A stretch of 64,000 nt of DNA from Apostichopus japonicus (GCF_037975245.1 NC_092569.1:27657668-27721667), one strand, 5' to 3'. Counted from the stretch's first letter, positions 21,482-35,934 are shown. The notes: generated by a model from the sequence alone, not told the origin. Program-made: numbers and translations.

Positions 21482-24400
21482 TTACACGTTATCGTGCGCT
21501 GTCAACTCTCCTATTGGCGGTGGCGTTTGGTTAGGAATCAGGTAACCTTGATGATTACTTGGAGTATCGTCATAGTTGCGTATAGCTGTTCCCATCGGCT
21601 GTTCATATATGTTTATCATCGGTGAAAATGTTTCGTATTCGCTGCCCCTTTCACTCTCTTGCTGCTCAATACGTGAAGGATTGGAGATATTATGTGTGTA
21701 CTCGTGATCCTGACCATACGTAGTGACAGTGGTATAGCATCCACTTGGTGGTAGGCTGTCCAGATATGTTACTGTGTTGTTACCTTTAGCCTTGTACCTC
21801 CTTCTGCGGTGTCTGCTTGGTAAAGAGAATGAGAGTTGGTGGTTAAGTTATTAGGGATAGGTTTATCCTACGTTAGTCTACGTTAATTCTGCAGGGATGT
21901 AGCCAGATTTCTTAATGAAAGGCTTACTTGTTGAATTCAAAGTGCCGAGAACAGCACTGTTACTACTGTAAATTTTAAAGTTTTGTACCAAAGTTAAAAC
22001 TGGATCGTGCTATAAATCGGTAGCATTTGCTAATAGCATTACAACCTTAAGAACTGGGAATATTCGACAAATCCAGTTGTTGGGATTTGTTGGAATTACA
22101 CAAATCCTTAGTTCTAACTGAATTCCTAATAGCACATGCTACCGATTTATTATATTTATCAGCACAATCTAATTTTTACTGTGGTACAAAGTTTTAAGAT
22201 TAACAGTAGTTATACTGTAAACTCAGTCACTGATAATTCAGTGACATATATAAGTTCTTTGTATCATAAAACTTAATGACCTATATTTGAAGGAAAATAA
22301 AGGTTTTGAGCATTATATCTTAGCAGCAAATGATCGTACTAACCTAATAATAAGATATATTTAACAGGCGTTGATCCCGACGGTAACACCTTTAGTAAGT
22401 TCCGAAGGTCGTTATGACAACTTTGAAAATTAAACAATGAAGTTCTTCATAAATTTCTTTGATTTAAGCTTTCTTGGATTATCGAGATATTTAACTTTCA
22501 CCCGGTGGTTTGGAAGTAACTAATCATTGGTTCAGCCATGCTATTGTTAAGGGGTCTTTCTGCTCTTACTTGTGATTGAAACAGATCAATCATGGTATGG
22601 CAATGACAATCATATAACTATTAACCAATCAGTTCTCAAGACTTCTCAAACGAAAGAAGGTCCACCGGGATACTTTGTTCGCAGGAACACTTGATAATTG
22701 GATTTCATCGGTTTGATATATTTTACACAATATAATTAATGAACCGAAATCGCTTTCTTCTGAATAAACATAATGTATGTCTGTATGTATCTATGTATGT
22801 ATTTATGTATGTAATTTAGATCCTCCTGCAACCATGAACAAAGTTTGCACCTAAAAACTCCTAGGGAACTTTTTCTCAGATCTCAATTTTTTGATTGACA
22901 TCATTGGAATCACCATACGCGACAGTTGCAGCCAATCATTTGGGATAATAATGTTTTAAAGTTGCAATAAGTTTTGGCAAAATGGACATTAAAGGTGAAA
23001 TATGATGGTATTGTTGAATTTCAATGGACATGATTTCATTACTTTAATCCAAAGTGTTCATTGCTATTCTATTTGTCACACAATTTCCTTCTCAAACAAC
23101 CATGTCGTCGACATCCGACTTTGGGCCCCCGATTCAAAGTTTGTTTCCCCATGCTATTATAGTGATGCAGAGGATGATTGAGTACGCACAACCCACGGAC
23201 CATCCTATCTAGCCTTCTCGGTGCCCACCACAGACGACTGGGTCCGAAGCAACCACACAGCCATACCCACTTCACAGTATGGCAGACTGACAGGCAAATT
23301 AACTACTATGAATGAATGAAAGATTCAAAACTTCTTAATTCTGCCATGTTTGACACTATTGATATTCTATGCATCACCATCTTTTGGTTTTCCTGAGTAA
23401 GCTACTTACCGAAGCCCAATTATGATGACCACGAATAAAAGCAACATAAAGAGTAGACCAACGACAAGTCCTAGGGGCGCTGACCTGTTTACTAAGGAGA
23501 AGAAAATATTCAAATTAGTAAGCTGGTTAAAAGTGTTTTTCAGTAAAGATGATAGATTGCATTTAAGCCTTGAAAGAAAACATTCCGCACCCTGTTGACA
23601 CTGATGTGCGTCGTTTCATGTTGAATTGAATTAAATGTAATACGTTAATTCTATCAATAGTCATGATAGAAATAACCATTGTAAATCGAATGTTTCTAAA
23701 TTCGTAATGCACAATCATTTTTTATGTTTTGTTTTGTTCTTTCTTGAGGTAATTGGGGTAGGGTCAACGTGGAATATCCCACAGTAAGCCTTAAAGGGTG
23801 TGAAGACTCGCGTAAAGAAGACACGTCTAACGCCGGTAATCTGACCTAGTTTCGAATGAGGTGTAACAGAAGTGTTAGACACCACCATCGATCCCAGAAA
23901 ATACACACACAGCTTGCTACCGTCGGTAATGAGACACTAGTGTACAGTCAATACCCACTGCACTGTACAAACGGTACAGCGATGGACATCAGGTCCAGCT
24001 AAAGATATAACAAAGTATCATTTTCATTACGATCTGCATTTTGTAGCGACAAGAGAAAAACTTCACTTGCAAGCAACGGAGAGTTAACTTTTTCACAGGG
24101 TGACACGCGGTTCGGGCGAGTCTTCAATGCCTCATATAGGTTCTATACACGGAATAATTTTAGGGACACAGTTCTGGCAGCGGAAGTATCTCGTTCCGAT
24201 TCTGGAATCAGAACGAACAGATTAGTACATTTGTCATTGCTATTAACAACTGTAATGTACCCAGTCTTTGCTGAATTGACATATATCAAACATGAATGAA
24301 TGTTACATAACAATAATCAAACAATCTCAAAGCGAATTGGAGGAACACCGTCTGTGTGTGTGGGGTTCAGTGAACTGACAACTTTTTTTTTTACCTTCAA

Positions 24401-26861
24401 GAATTTCAGATCCGTGGATTGTTCCACTTGTCGATGAAACTTTTCCAGACGCAGAGGTGGGAATTGAAATTGCTATTTGTCTCGTGTTAGGAAACGATGA
24501 AGTAGGATATGTACCAGGAGATACCCACGAACTAGAAACTTCGTCGTCGGACACTGGCTTTGATGGAGCAAAAAATTTATCTGTGGATATACAATGATAC
24601 GTCGTGAAGTAAATATCACGTGTAGACACTATCAACTTCAGTGTTATATATGCAATGCGATAAACAATGTATAGTATATTGTTTGCCTTAGTGAAGATGG
24701 ATCACTGTTCAGGATGCCACTCCACGTTCTGCCAATGCCTAAATGTCACTATTGATTGGTTGCATTGTACCTTTCAAGTTGACAGCAAGATAGAGAGATT
24801 TAAATTTGGACAACTAATATTGCATCAACTGTTTAAGATCAGGCGCGGCGGAACGGGGAAATTAATGGGGGGGGGGGGCTAATGCGTGGAGACTATCTAA
24901 GCGGAGCACCACCATGGGTTGGTGCGGAGCGTACAAGAAAATTTTGGGTTTTCAAACCCCCAGATGGCCGGAAGCGGCACTTCCCGAGTGTTTTATGCTG
25001 CGAATACCTAGCCCTAAAATATGGGTCTTAAGCCTACAATTTCTCAGATTGCACGTAAAAATCTGTAAAAACATTATAATTTGTATATTCGATGGTGTTT
25101 TAAGAGAGTAGCTAGACGTTTTTTAATGTAGTAAAGGGATGTTGGAGAACTGGCTGAAATGAGGCAAGTCATTGGCCTAAGACGAAGTTGTGTTGCGCTT
25201 ACCGGTACTCACACTCACTGCGTCCACTTTTCACGGGGCGTGAAGACGCGGTTGGGGTGACAATGTGGTCTATAGCCAGGGGACGGGCCGAGGGTCACCC
25301 CAGCATTGACTAAAATTATTACACCTATATAGTATACGTGTGCATCGGACAGATCGACAAGTATGCATTGAAAAATGGGCAGATGGACGTTTCGTAACCT
25401 TGGTAAATATTGGGGGGAGGGCTTATCATGCATTTTCCCCTCAACTTTTGCATTGGGGCTGAGCCCCCCCCCCCAAGCCCTCCCGGTTCCCACTATTTAA
25501 GATTATGAATGGACTGAGGCGTCAAATCATTATCGATTCAATCTGAGAGGATCATTAAATGTTACATATACTAACCTACTAAGAAAAAAACAATGTAAGT
25601 TAATATCTTAAAAGGACTATAGATGCAAATACATAGGATTTATATCCCACGCACCTTACTACAACAGTGAGGTTCAGTTGTAACGATAAATCCTATAGAA
25701 AATTTATTTCCTAAAGAACACACCTCCTACACATCCCTCACAAACAGGAATATTTTCTATGGACATTTTCTAGCACAGTTGTGGAATAAAACTTATCAAC
25801 ACCAAGATTCCACCTGAAGTCAATATTTGAGCAATGATAGTGGAACTCACGCTAGTCAGGACTAATAAAAGAGTATTTCCATATAGTCTGGTGGATTTTT
25901 GAGCGATGGAAATAGAATTTGTTCAATGAATATAATCGACTGATGACGTCGTCAATAGATTGGCATTTTTAGTAAGTTGTAATTATCGAATGACGCACAT
26001 ATATAGGGAAAAAATACAGAACTCTGTGTAACATTGTGAACTTTTTTTTCGGCCAATCGTCTGTAGCTGAGGTGAACCGCTATATATTCCATATCATCAT
26101 CTCCGTGACTCTAACGTTGAAGTCTATAAATATATTATATGAAAATTTTAAGGAATCCCATGAAGCAAATAACCATCCCCTTTAAAAATTTTGCAAACTT
26201 TCGTTTTTGCCAAAAGTGCGACACAGTTGTATTTTCTATTTACTGATTATTTTACCATGATCATATGATATCTTGCCAAGCATAAAGACGGTGGGGGGGG
26301 GGGGGAGGGGTGCGTATTCTAAAATTCAAGGGTAATGTATACAGTGGAAATAAACATGAAATAAAAGTTAACATTTTGAAGGTGCGAGTGCAGTTACGGC
26401 CTAACTGTGTCTGGGTTCAGGTATTATTTAGCAAAATTAGCACAAGATTGACTCCAGCCCTACTTAAATACTGACCTATCTTATTGCTGAATGTTATTAT
26501 TTCTACGGTAACTATTTCGATAACAAATATTAATGCAATTTAACTAAAGGTATCCATTGTTGTGTAAATCGTGCATAACTCTTGTTTTGGTTTCGGTATT
26601 GCTCTACTGGTGAAGAGAGAAACCTTTTTGATCGAGACTATTGCTACTCGTTATTTCCTACCAGACCAAGTAAGATCAATGATGACGACTATGAATAATT
26701 AAGAAAACATCGCAGTTTATAATGTTACAAAACAGAGACGACTTCTTTTTCGACAACTTATGAGTTGATACATCACCTGTCCATATTGTTTGGTACACTG
26801 CTGTTTGGCCTACGGTAGGACGCGGTGCTGCATTCGCCTTACTTGAAAGAGTAGTACCCAT
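21482..26861 (-). CDS. Gene B: paralog of gene A, orphan single-pass membrane protein (227 aa, 4 exons)
   Basis: Family unknown. Minus-strand exons: 26861-26777, 24580-24395, 23491-23410, 21812-21482; GT-AG junctions with phases 1,1,2 as in gene A, 684 nt including TAA. The N-terminus is MGTTLSSK. A Ser/Thr/Pro-rich exon ends SEIL, as gene A exon 2 ends GIL. One membrane helix spans about 96-117 with GLLFMLLL, as in gene A, then RHRRRR. Tail motifs align with gene A: GCYT (144), SEYETF (177), NIYEQP (187), GYLIP (208). There is one N-glycosylation sequon (NRS, 92) next to the membrane. Intron 1 is about 2.2 kb, as in gene A, and the sequence just upstream of the ATG is similar (aaATGGGT). The ectodomain has diverged most. 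It is convergent with gene A, about 5 kb between stops. Confidence 0.8.
21960..22215. mobile_element. Foldback element in intron 3 of gene B
   Basis: Two arms of roughly 90-120 bases are imperfect reverse complements. They share 'aaatcggtagcat', 'tgctaatag'/'tgctattag', a 'ttttgtacca'-type block and 'actactgt'. The arms meet near 22070. It is non-coding and MITE-like. Confidence 0.65.
22780..22845 (-). repeat. SINE 3' end, reversed, with (CATA)n tail
   Basis: The reverse complement reads ttgcaggaggatctaa followed by repeated acatacat, matching the 3' end of the SINE at 9041-9275. A 5' head is not recognised. It lies in intron 3 of gene B. Confidence 0.45.
24843..25495 (+). mobile_element. 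Composite repeat bounded by poly-G and poly-C runs
   Basis: The left side has a run of G near 24868-24879 and the right side a run of C near 25461-25472. The outer flanks are loosely inverted (gaacggggaaatta and ccggttcccactatttaa). The interior shares the 'gcggagcgta ... ggcacttcccgag' block with 9894-10200. It lies in intron 1 of gene B. Ends and superfamily are uncertain. Confidence 0.4.
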
Positions 26862-27647
26862 TTTTATTTAATTTCCATATATCTGTAGAGTATACACTAC
26901 TGCAAATGACCAACTTGTATTACCAAACAGGGCAAGCTATGAATCATAGGAAGTCAGACAGGAAGACGTTGTTTTTGTTGGCGTAGCGAAGATTGCTGAC
27001 AAGCACGTTCTACATGAAACTCGAAACACTGACGTCATTAATGGTGAAGCACGTCAGAAAGTGAGGACATAAAACGAGGTAATGATCTAAGTTCTGGACT
27101 ACTATGAATTTCTTGACTTTACCTTTCTTTGAACGATGAACATCCAAGAAGGTATATATGTCAATCAGGAAGGCATACTAGTTGGTGAAACATTGCACCC
27201 AAAAATTAGCAATAATTAGACTATTTTTTACTAATCTTGATTTCACGGGTAGCAACGGCGTTCAAATGATTAATTACCTTTACACAAGGCGATTTATACC
27301 CACAATTACTTTCAACTTGCTGGGATGCTGATCTATGTTCAGAATAACTTACTGACTATTTGAATTTCTTTCTTGACAGACATCATACAGACACGTACGG
27401 TGATATTTAGGAATCGAAGTGATGTACAACATTATTGAACCTTGGTCATAATGCTGTGTATTGTTTTTCTTTGGTTTCTTGTTTACTTATTTTGCTCACT
27501 ACTATACCGGAGCTTCGGAGATGAAGAAAAGAAAAAGCGACTCCGATTCTTTTGCGCACTTGGGTGGGCATGCATATCGATATGGGGGAAAAAATACTTT
27601 TGTAATCTAACATTATTATACCACCAACAACGATCAAAATGGTCATT

Positions 27648-28224
<577 letters not shown>

Positions 28225-28239
28225 TGATGATGATGAACA

Positions 28240-28960
28240 ATATCAATCAGTATATTAAGGAAACTAATATAAACGAGGTAAAGGCTAATTAAAACAAGAT
28301 CAGTCATTAAAGTACATGCTAAAAAGATGAGTTTGAAGTTGGGACTTAAAACAAACAAACGTGAGTAAAAGAAGAAGCGCCGGCGGCATGGCGTTCCATA
28401 AACAAATATAAAACGCACTGTCACTATAAAACTTAGTTTTACTCAATAGCTGGTGAAGGCCCGGTGCTTTCGAGTGATATATGTACCTACTATAACGTCA
28501 TGTCAACAGTTCAAGTAGGTCGGCTTCTTGCCATGTAGACTTTTAAAACAAAGCATACAATTTTGAGAATGATGCCGCTGTTTAATTGGCAGCCAATGTT
28601 AGCAGTTCTCTCAAAACTAGAGTAATCATGATCATGTTTTTTGGTTTTTGTGATTAAACGAGCAGCAGAATTCTGAATGAATATTGAATTTGTTGATTTC
28701 ACAGGCTGGGAGACTGCAAAGTACACTATTACAGTCATATAAACTAGCACGGGAAGTAACAATAGGCATGAACCAATTTTTCAGCAGAATGCTGGTCACG
28801 AGCATTACAAACCTTACCAATATTGTAAGTCGCAAAAGATGCTGGACTAAAGACACTGGCTGCATGAGCAGACATGACACAGTCTTTATAAAATAACAAC
28901 ACAAACAATAATAAAACTAAGATTACGGAGTGCAACGGAAGGATTAAGACAGACGCCATC
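28240..28960 (-). mobile_element. Degenerate LINE, reverse-transcriptase C-terminus
   Basis: The minus strand reads, across frameshifts, AEKLVHAY, DCNSVLCSLP, IQNSAARLITKTKKHDH, ILKIVCFVLK and, further on, LWNAMPPAL with FKSQLQTHLFS. This is the ordered C-terminal signature of CR1/L2/Jockey-like non-LTR elements. Many stops and frame changes show an old copy. It ends in a short (ATC)n at about 28225-28240. Confidence 0.75.
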
Positions 28961-29063
28961 CATAGCGTACATTACAATAATGATGAATACCTGTCTTACT
29001 ACCAAACTTTAAAGTGAAATTCATCATCTCAATTTTTTCGTCTTTCGAAACAAGCATATTCCT

Positions 29064-30803
29064 TTGCATTCACAGACGGATTTCTTCTACGCACGATTCA
29101 ATCATGGCAACAGGAGCTTAACTCCCCTTACAAGTGACATACGACTGGGCATCATCGCCATATCATATGTACTTCAAACCAAGACGGAGAAGGATTTCAT
29201 CCAAGGGTGCAGTGTTTATAAACTAAAGCGTATAGATGATATAAGACCGGAAGTAACCGACCCGAGACACACACGTCGTTTCCTTTATCTAATATATTAT
29301 ACAATCCACTTTAAGAAGGAACGAGCTAAGTTGGACATTAGCAGTTTTCTCAATACGCTTAGATGAAGATGTAAACTTGGATATAGGATATGGATATATT
29401 ACTACCAAGTTCACATCAATTCAGTAGCGGGCGAATAATGGCTTGTTTACTAGATTCACGACTGATCTCCCGACAACAGAGATAAATTTATAAGTCGGGT
29501 AATATATGGTACAACTTCATTTGTTCAAGACTTTATCATTGTAGTTGGCAATGGCTCGAGAATACATGATTAACGAATTCACATGTTACAGGTTTAAACA
29601 ATTCAAAGCACAATATCCAATATAAGTCATACTGCACAACTTGTGGAAGTTGTTTTTCCCGACAATTAATAATTTTGGTAGGAATTGATGAATAAAATTA
29701 GGTAACTCCGACAGGTAAACGATTTGAAAAGTTGAAGATAATGCCTTCCTCTTTGAACCGATAATCTCGTCTATTCATGGTGTCACCTTTCAAATATTTC
29801 TCCAAAGCTGTTGTAAGTTTTACATTGAGCTGAGAGTTTATATTGTATTTTTCTTGGATAACAACATGACAGTCATGCCGTCATGTGTTATGAGAATAAT
29901 AACTTATACATAGTTTATAACTTACCTAGAATCGTCGGAATACAGAAGAAGGACTCACACTTTCCCCCCATTTTAAGCAAAGTTACTCCTGGTTAATATA
30001 TAGATATATATATATATATATTGTCCAGTCTGTTAAAGTATTGCAGTGACTCTGGTGTTCCTACTCCACTTTTAAATTGAGAAAAATCGGAAAAATTTCT
30101 GGTACAGCATTATACTTGAAGCGTTGTTAGAGTGTAAAGGAAATTCATCAGGAAACAAAAGAGCAGTATGGAAGTTTCGATAATACATAATCACAATTCC
30201 CGTTTCAATTCATGCACATTTCCGATGATGGCCATGTACACCTGACTAGTGGAATCTGAACAGACAATGCCTCCCTATTAATGAAGATAACTTCTGCGCG
30301 TGGTGTGATTTACACATGATTGAACAAATAAGCATATAATATATGTTATGTTTTCTTGTAGCAGAACTACACTGAAGAACATATGAAGTAGAAATGAGTT
30401 AAAATATTCAATGCTATTCAATATATTCAATATATTCTATATTCAATATTCAATAGAATTCAATATTTAATGCTAGTTAAATCATTTATACTCGCCTGCT
30501 TCGTAACATTACTCATGAACCAACAAAATTACAGTAATTGTATTCACTCCTCTGAGTAAATTTAGTATCAATATTATAGCTTGGTATCTTCACTTGTTGC
30601 AAACGAGGGTTTTATTGTCTTTCCCGGCTATTACTCACTTTTGCTTAACCTAAAACACGCTTAGTTAAAGGAAGACTCGACGATTCTCAGTAAGAAGAAG
30701 AACTGGGCAGTGCCAGGGGTGTTTACCAGCCAGCGAGTATGTCTCGGGTTGTCACCGCGCAGCATACAACATGCACGCGCACGTGCGGTGACCGATGTAA
30801 TGG
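29064..30803. other. No recognised gene
   Basis: An open frame of 100 codons on the plus strand (29064-29366) has no recognised family or splice context. The rest is AT-rich, with a low-complexity 'attcaatat' stretch near 30410-30475. Confidence 0.3.
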
Positions 30804-31530
<727 letters not shown>

Positions 31531-32127
31531 TCAACTTGGACGTCAAAAAAAATAGGTTATTTGAGATCTCTATTGAATTAAGTTCGTATTGTTTACATGT
31601 GAAGACTTAGGCTAAGTTTCATTGAAAAGGGAAATCAAATCAACTCATACACTGGTTCATATAAACGGGCGCTCCCAACGTTTTTGTATATGGAAGCAAG
31701 TTACAGGGACATTTATAACCCTATGGGCTAGTCTAAGCCTAATGTTAGGCCTACCTTCAGTTTATATAATTATAAAGATTGGCAGCGCTAGTGTGATAAG
31801 TCATATACCTAAGGCCCAATGTTATGTGTGTAACCGTACACGTTTATTCGCACATAGCATGGAAGAACCAAATATTGCTCACTTAACTTTCCATAAAACA
31901 GTTTCATTGCTTAGGATTACAAAGCAAGTTTTTTTTTTCAAGTTTTCTTCAGTTGTTTACAAATATGTCTGGAAGGAAGTTCCCAGTCCTATGATATGAT
32001 GCACGTAGAGAAAATGCTTCCAACATTCATTGTGTACATACAGTAATTTCACATGTCTGTCACAAATGCAATTCGCACCAAACAAACAAGAATAGTTACG
32101 TCATACAACACATCCGTGCAGTCCATT

Positions 32128-32506
32128 ACGATACGATACGATACGATACACCTCGTATTATGCTTCCACCCGAAGGTGCTTCAGCAGACTAAGGAAATCC
32201 TTAGTCGGAAACTATTGAGGTTCCAAGTTTTTGTACGTGGAAGGACACCGGCGAATCTCGCATTCTCTTTTCGAATAGTGCCCTTAAGACACGAGGCAGG
32301 GGTGTGTGGTCCTGCTCCCGGGACGGCAATTTAACCTCCCCTCCGAAGGACGTGAGTACCGCTTCCCACGTGTAGCCACTTTCCTACCACGAGAAAGGAG
32401 CGGGGTGAAAATTGGTGTCAGTGTCGACACCGAGGTTTGAACCAGGGACCTCAGGTACTGCAGACGCGCACTCTCCCGTTCTGCCACCTCACCGCTCTTG
32501 CAGTCA
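32128..32506 (-). mobile_element. Complete tRNA-headed SINE with (CGTAT)n tail and 11-bp target duplication
   Basis: On the minus strand the head reads AGCGGTGAGGTGGCAGAACG with a B box GGTTCAAACC (32443-32434). The body runs through gggaggttaaattgccgtcc, and the 3' end is four copies of a cgtat pentamer. The direct repeat tgcagtccatt flanks it at 32117-32127 and 32507-32517. Confidence 0.75.
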
Positions 32507-32519
32507 TGCAGTCCATTCA

Positions 32520-34967
32520 ACAGAGCCGGGTTTTACCATTAGAAGTGAGATAAGTGGTTTTGAGAAAGCATACAATAAGATGGACCCTTAACTTAGTCAT
32601 GTGCGTAGAGTGCTTAAAAATGTATGAGCACAGCTTGAAGATTGAGACTGCTGATATGGAGATAGATAAATTGGATGAACACTTTTGTGATGGTTCATCA
32701 CCACCACATGAAACACCACATGAAAGGCCAATTTTCAGCCAGCATACTTTAGGAATGATGATACTAAAATGGCGCGAAATGTATCAAATGTCCAAATCTT
32801 GTTTAAGTGAATGACTGGCAGACGTTGAGTCATTAACAGCAGCAAAATCAAACTGATCCTTAATATAAAATAGCGGTGCTTAGAGCTGAATGGTGTCGAC
32901 ATCGACAGTGTTCCTGGTTTAGAATCACTTCTTAGCAGAAGTTCTATTTCGACTGTATTTAAAAGTATGAAGACCGCGTACAGACAACTTTTGTATTTCA
33001 GAATCATTTGAAAAAAGCTAGTTGAGAAAGTTCTTGGAAATGATGGAAGCAGTACAACTTGGCTTAGGTCATGGTTATGACAAAATGGTGTACATAGCCT
33101 TATATAATTCAGTAAATAATGTTTTGCACAGTGAACAGTCAGTCCCAGAAACCGGGCATCCTCTAATTTGCCCTTCTCACTGGTATATGTGTGTTATCAG
33201 GGAAAGTTTATTTCTTAGTAGGTGGGCTCGATACTGTGTCTTATTCAAAATACTATGGTACCATTTTTATGTTGCCAGGCGCAGCTCACCAACATGCTAT
33301 AAGGTCTTTCTCAGGAGCATTCCTTGATCCATCCTCTGACATTGTAGTTTTGTGTACGCAATGCTGGGATCTTTGGGCCACAGAAGTATCGTTTTTCCCA
33401 GAGTTGCATTCACCAGACATAACTAAATATTTTCCTGTTTCATGTTTACCACATGCAGTGCAAAACACATTATTTTTCATATCTTTTAATAAAGGAAAAC
33501 AATTTGCCACTACATTGTACTTGATTGTCTTTGTAACTATTATTTTGCTTGAAAATCCTGGTATGCTTGGGTGAACATTGTCAACAATGGTGCTAAGTAC
33601 ATGCAGTACATCATTAAAACAGGACTGTGAGGTCTCTGGCATCACATAACAATGATTGTGTTATATTAAAAGTGAACACTAGGAAGGAAATTGATTCTGC
33701 TAGTGAAGAAAATATCCAGAATCTTCCAGCAAGCCAAATCCTCCCCCAGGAATCAGCCATGCCTAAGTTTAAAGCTCCATCTGAGACAGCTTGCATGCCG
33801 ACGTGCCCAGTTGGCGACAAAACAGTCCCAGCTAAGCATATTTTAGTTCATAATTTATCAGAAACATGTTCTGCTAACATTGATAGCATAGCACTCATTA
33901 TATCAATTATTTATCTACAAAGCATAACAATAAATGTTGTTGAGTATTTAAAACGTGTCCAAAAGTGATCATTTCAACTTTCCTTTATTAACAAGTTAAC
34001 AAATGGAAAATATGCTTTTTACCAATATAAATCAATTAAGAGGTCCTTTTAGCGATGACATCTTTTCCTTACAATGGAAAATCATTATTTCTCTAACATT
34101 GAAATAAAGCAATGAAAATTGAGAGCTTATTTTTATAAATAGATGCCGTCACATGTTTTTATAACTTTAATACATCAACATATTACATTTAAAAAGCATG
34201 TGGTATCCCTCAAGCCATGGGCAGTGCCATTCAGTATCCCTACAGAGAGTACGCCATCGCAGCTTCTAAAGTATCTTGATGCCGCGGCCCTCTTTCCAAC
34301 CGAAAAGCAGAGAGAAAGGATGTCCAGTACCTTCTTGACAAAAAACCTCAGAATATGGAATGTTGACATGTCTTTCATTATGGTCATTTCTAGATATGGG
34401 TTATTGAACCATGTTTAAGATGTGTTTAACCATGTTGTTGGAGACATGGATAAATGCACAAGACAATTGGGTTATAAAACTTCAAATAGAATATTTTTTT
34501 TGGTCTTCAAACATATTTTCTGTCACATAAATTATTATTATTCACAGTTGTAGGTTATTAAAGCAATAGCTTAGCCAAACTGCTGATTATATCAAATGAC
34601 AACCTCTGTATGTGTGATTAATGAACTTAGCTAAATGATATTTTAAGTCAGCAACAATAGCAGAAGTCAAAGAACATCAAGGGATATCTTAAGGCAATTT
34701 CTTAAACAACACAAATACATACTATCATACAATAGTTGTCAAAGACTTACAAGTAAAAGGTGGTCATTTTGGATCATTCTAAGTTTGAAGAGTCAAAGTG
34801 CGTCTTATTTTGGAATGTTCAGTAACACTATATTGATTTGATATAGCATATCAGCTGATTACCACTCATCTAGTTCCCTTTGTACTGACTATATCTTGCA
34901 GACTAGATCATGGTGAATTGTGGGAAAAAATGTAAGTACAGGTAAATAACCCACTTCTTCAATTCAG
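32520..34967 (+). other. Gene-like DNA without a recognisable product
   Basis: Several plus-strand open frames of 86-127 codons (for example 32554-32814, 33191-33574, 33627-33968) have unremarkable composition. They match no family I know and are not joined by convincing splice sites. They could be remnants of a long multi-exon gene ending with the exons at 34968-35934. Confidence 0.2.
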
Positions 34968-35934
34968 TTCTTCAAGTATCCATCCAAAGCCCAGTATGAT
35001 GGGGTGGCAAGGACCCTTGTTCAACGCCTTCCTTGTCTCGGTTTCAGCGTCATCCCTGCTTTGAGACCACATGTAAGTTATTTATCTGGCCTGAATATCT
35101 AGCTCTGTTATGTATGATTGATAGTTTTTTTTTTCTGGTGTTTTTTATGGCAAAGGGATTCCTCTTTTGCTGAGTATCACCACCCTTGGTTGAAAAGCTT
35201 GCCGTAATGAATGATATAATCTGCTGATAAATTGGTTATTGGTTTTACATTATTTAATTGCCATTGCTTAAGATATTGTTTTCTTGCTTGCGGTATTAAA
35301 ATTTAGGATTTTTATGAAACTTATCAAGGTCTTTGAGGACTGGGCTTGAAGGCTCCGTGTTTTCACTTGAGAGGGGCTTACTCTGTTTGGTTTAATAAAT
35401 ACATAGAATAGTTTAATATTTTAAGAAATGTATTATATTCATAAACATATCTTCTGCCGCTGCAAAACCTATTGGTCTGCCTAGTTTCCAGTTTATGTAT
35501 TTAATAAACAGTCAATATTTTGTAGTAAATTTTCAACAGTTGTGGGCCTAAAATACTGTTTTGAGTTCAAAACACTGGAAAAGGTATTTCACAGTTGGCT
35601 GTTTTTTTCTCCTTAAGAATTATAGGCAAGGCAGATACTGTTTATTGTACATAAAACTGGTATATAATAAACACTATTTAAGATTTAACCTCAGTGCCAA
35701 ACCTGTCATGCTTGAATTGTTGCCAAAAGGTGGGATGGTGATTCTTTCATGGATATCAGTTTAAAGCCACACTGTTCTAATTGCCATGGAATCATACAGG
35801 GTGCTAGTTTGCATAAAAGTATTTTTCTCTCATTTTAGGAATGTTGGAAAAGAAGGCTAACAGACAAGTTTCGAAATGGAAGAAAGCAGGCAGAGAGAAC
35901 CCCTCATCCTACAAAGAAAAATATCACACACTGA
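34968..35934 (+). pseudogene. Two candidate terminal exons of an uncharacterised gene
   Basis: Exon 34968-35072 (acceptor ttcag, donor GTAAGT, 35 codons, begins FFKYPSKAQYDGVARTLVQ) joins in phase 0 to 35839-35934 (acceptor ttttag, 31 codons, begins ECWKRRLTDKFRNGRKQ, stop TGA). The pattern YPS..QY..VA..LVQ..P followed by W+..L..KF+N.R+ recalls a helical region found near the end of SAMD3-like and related uncharacterised animal proteins. No upstream exon was found, so it may be a fragment or pseudogene. Confidence 0.35.

Noticed and set aside
27442-27645. Hydrophobic N-terminal peptide before the GAT array as a signal sequence
   Set aside because: No splice context and the frame only stays open because of the repeat.
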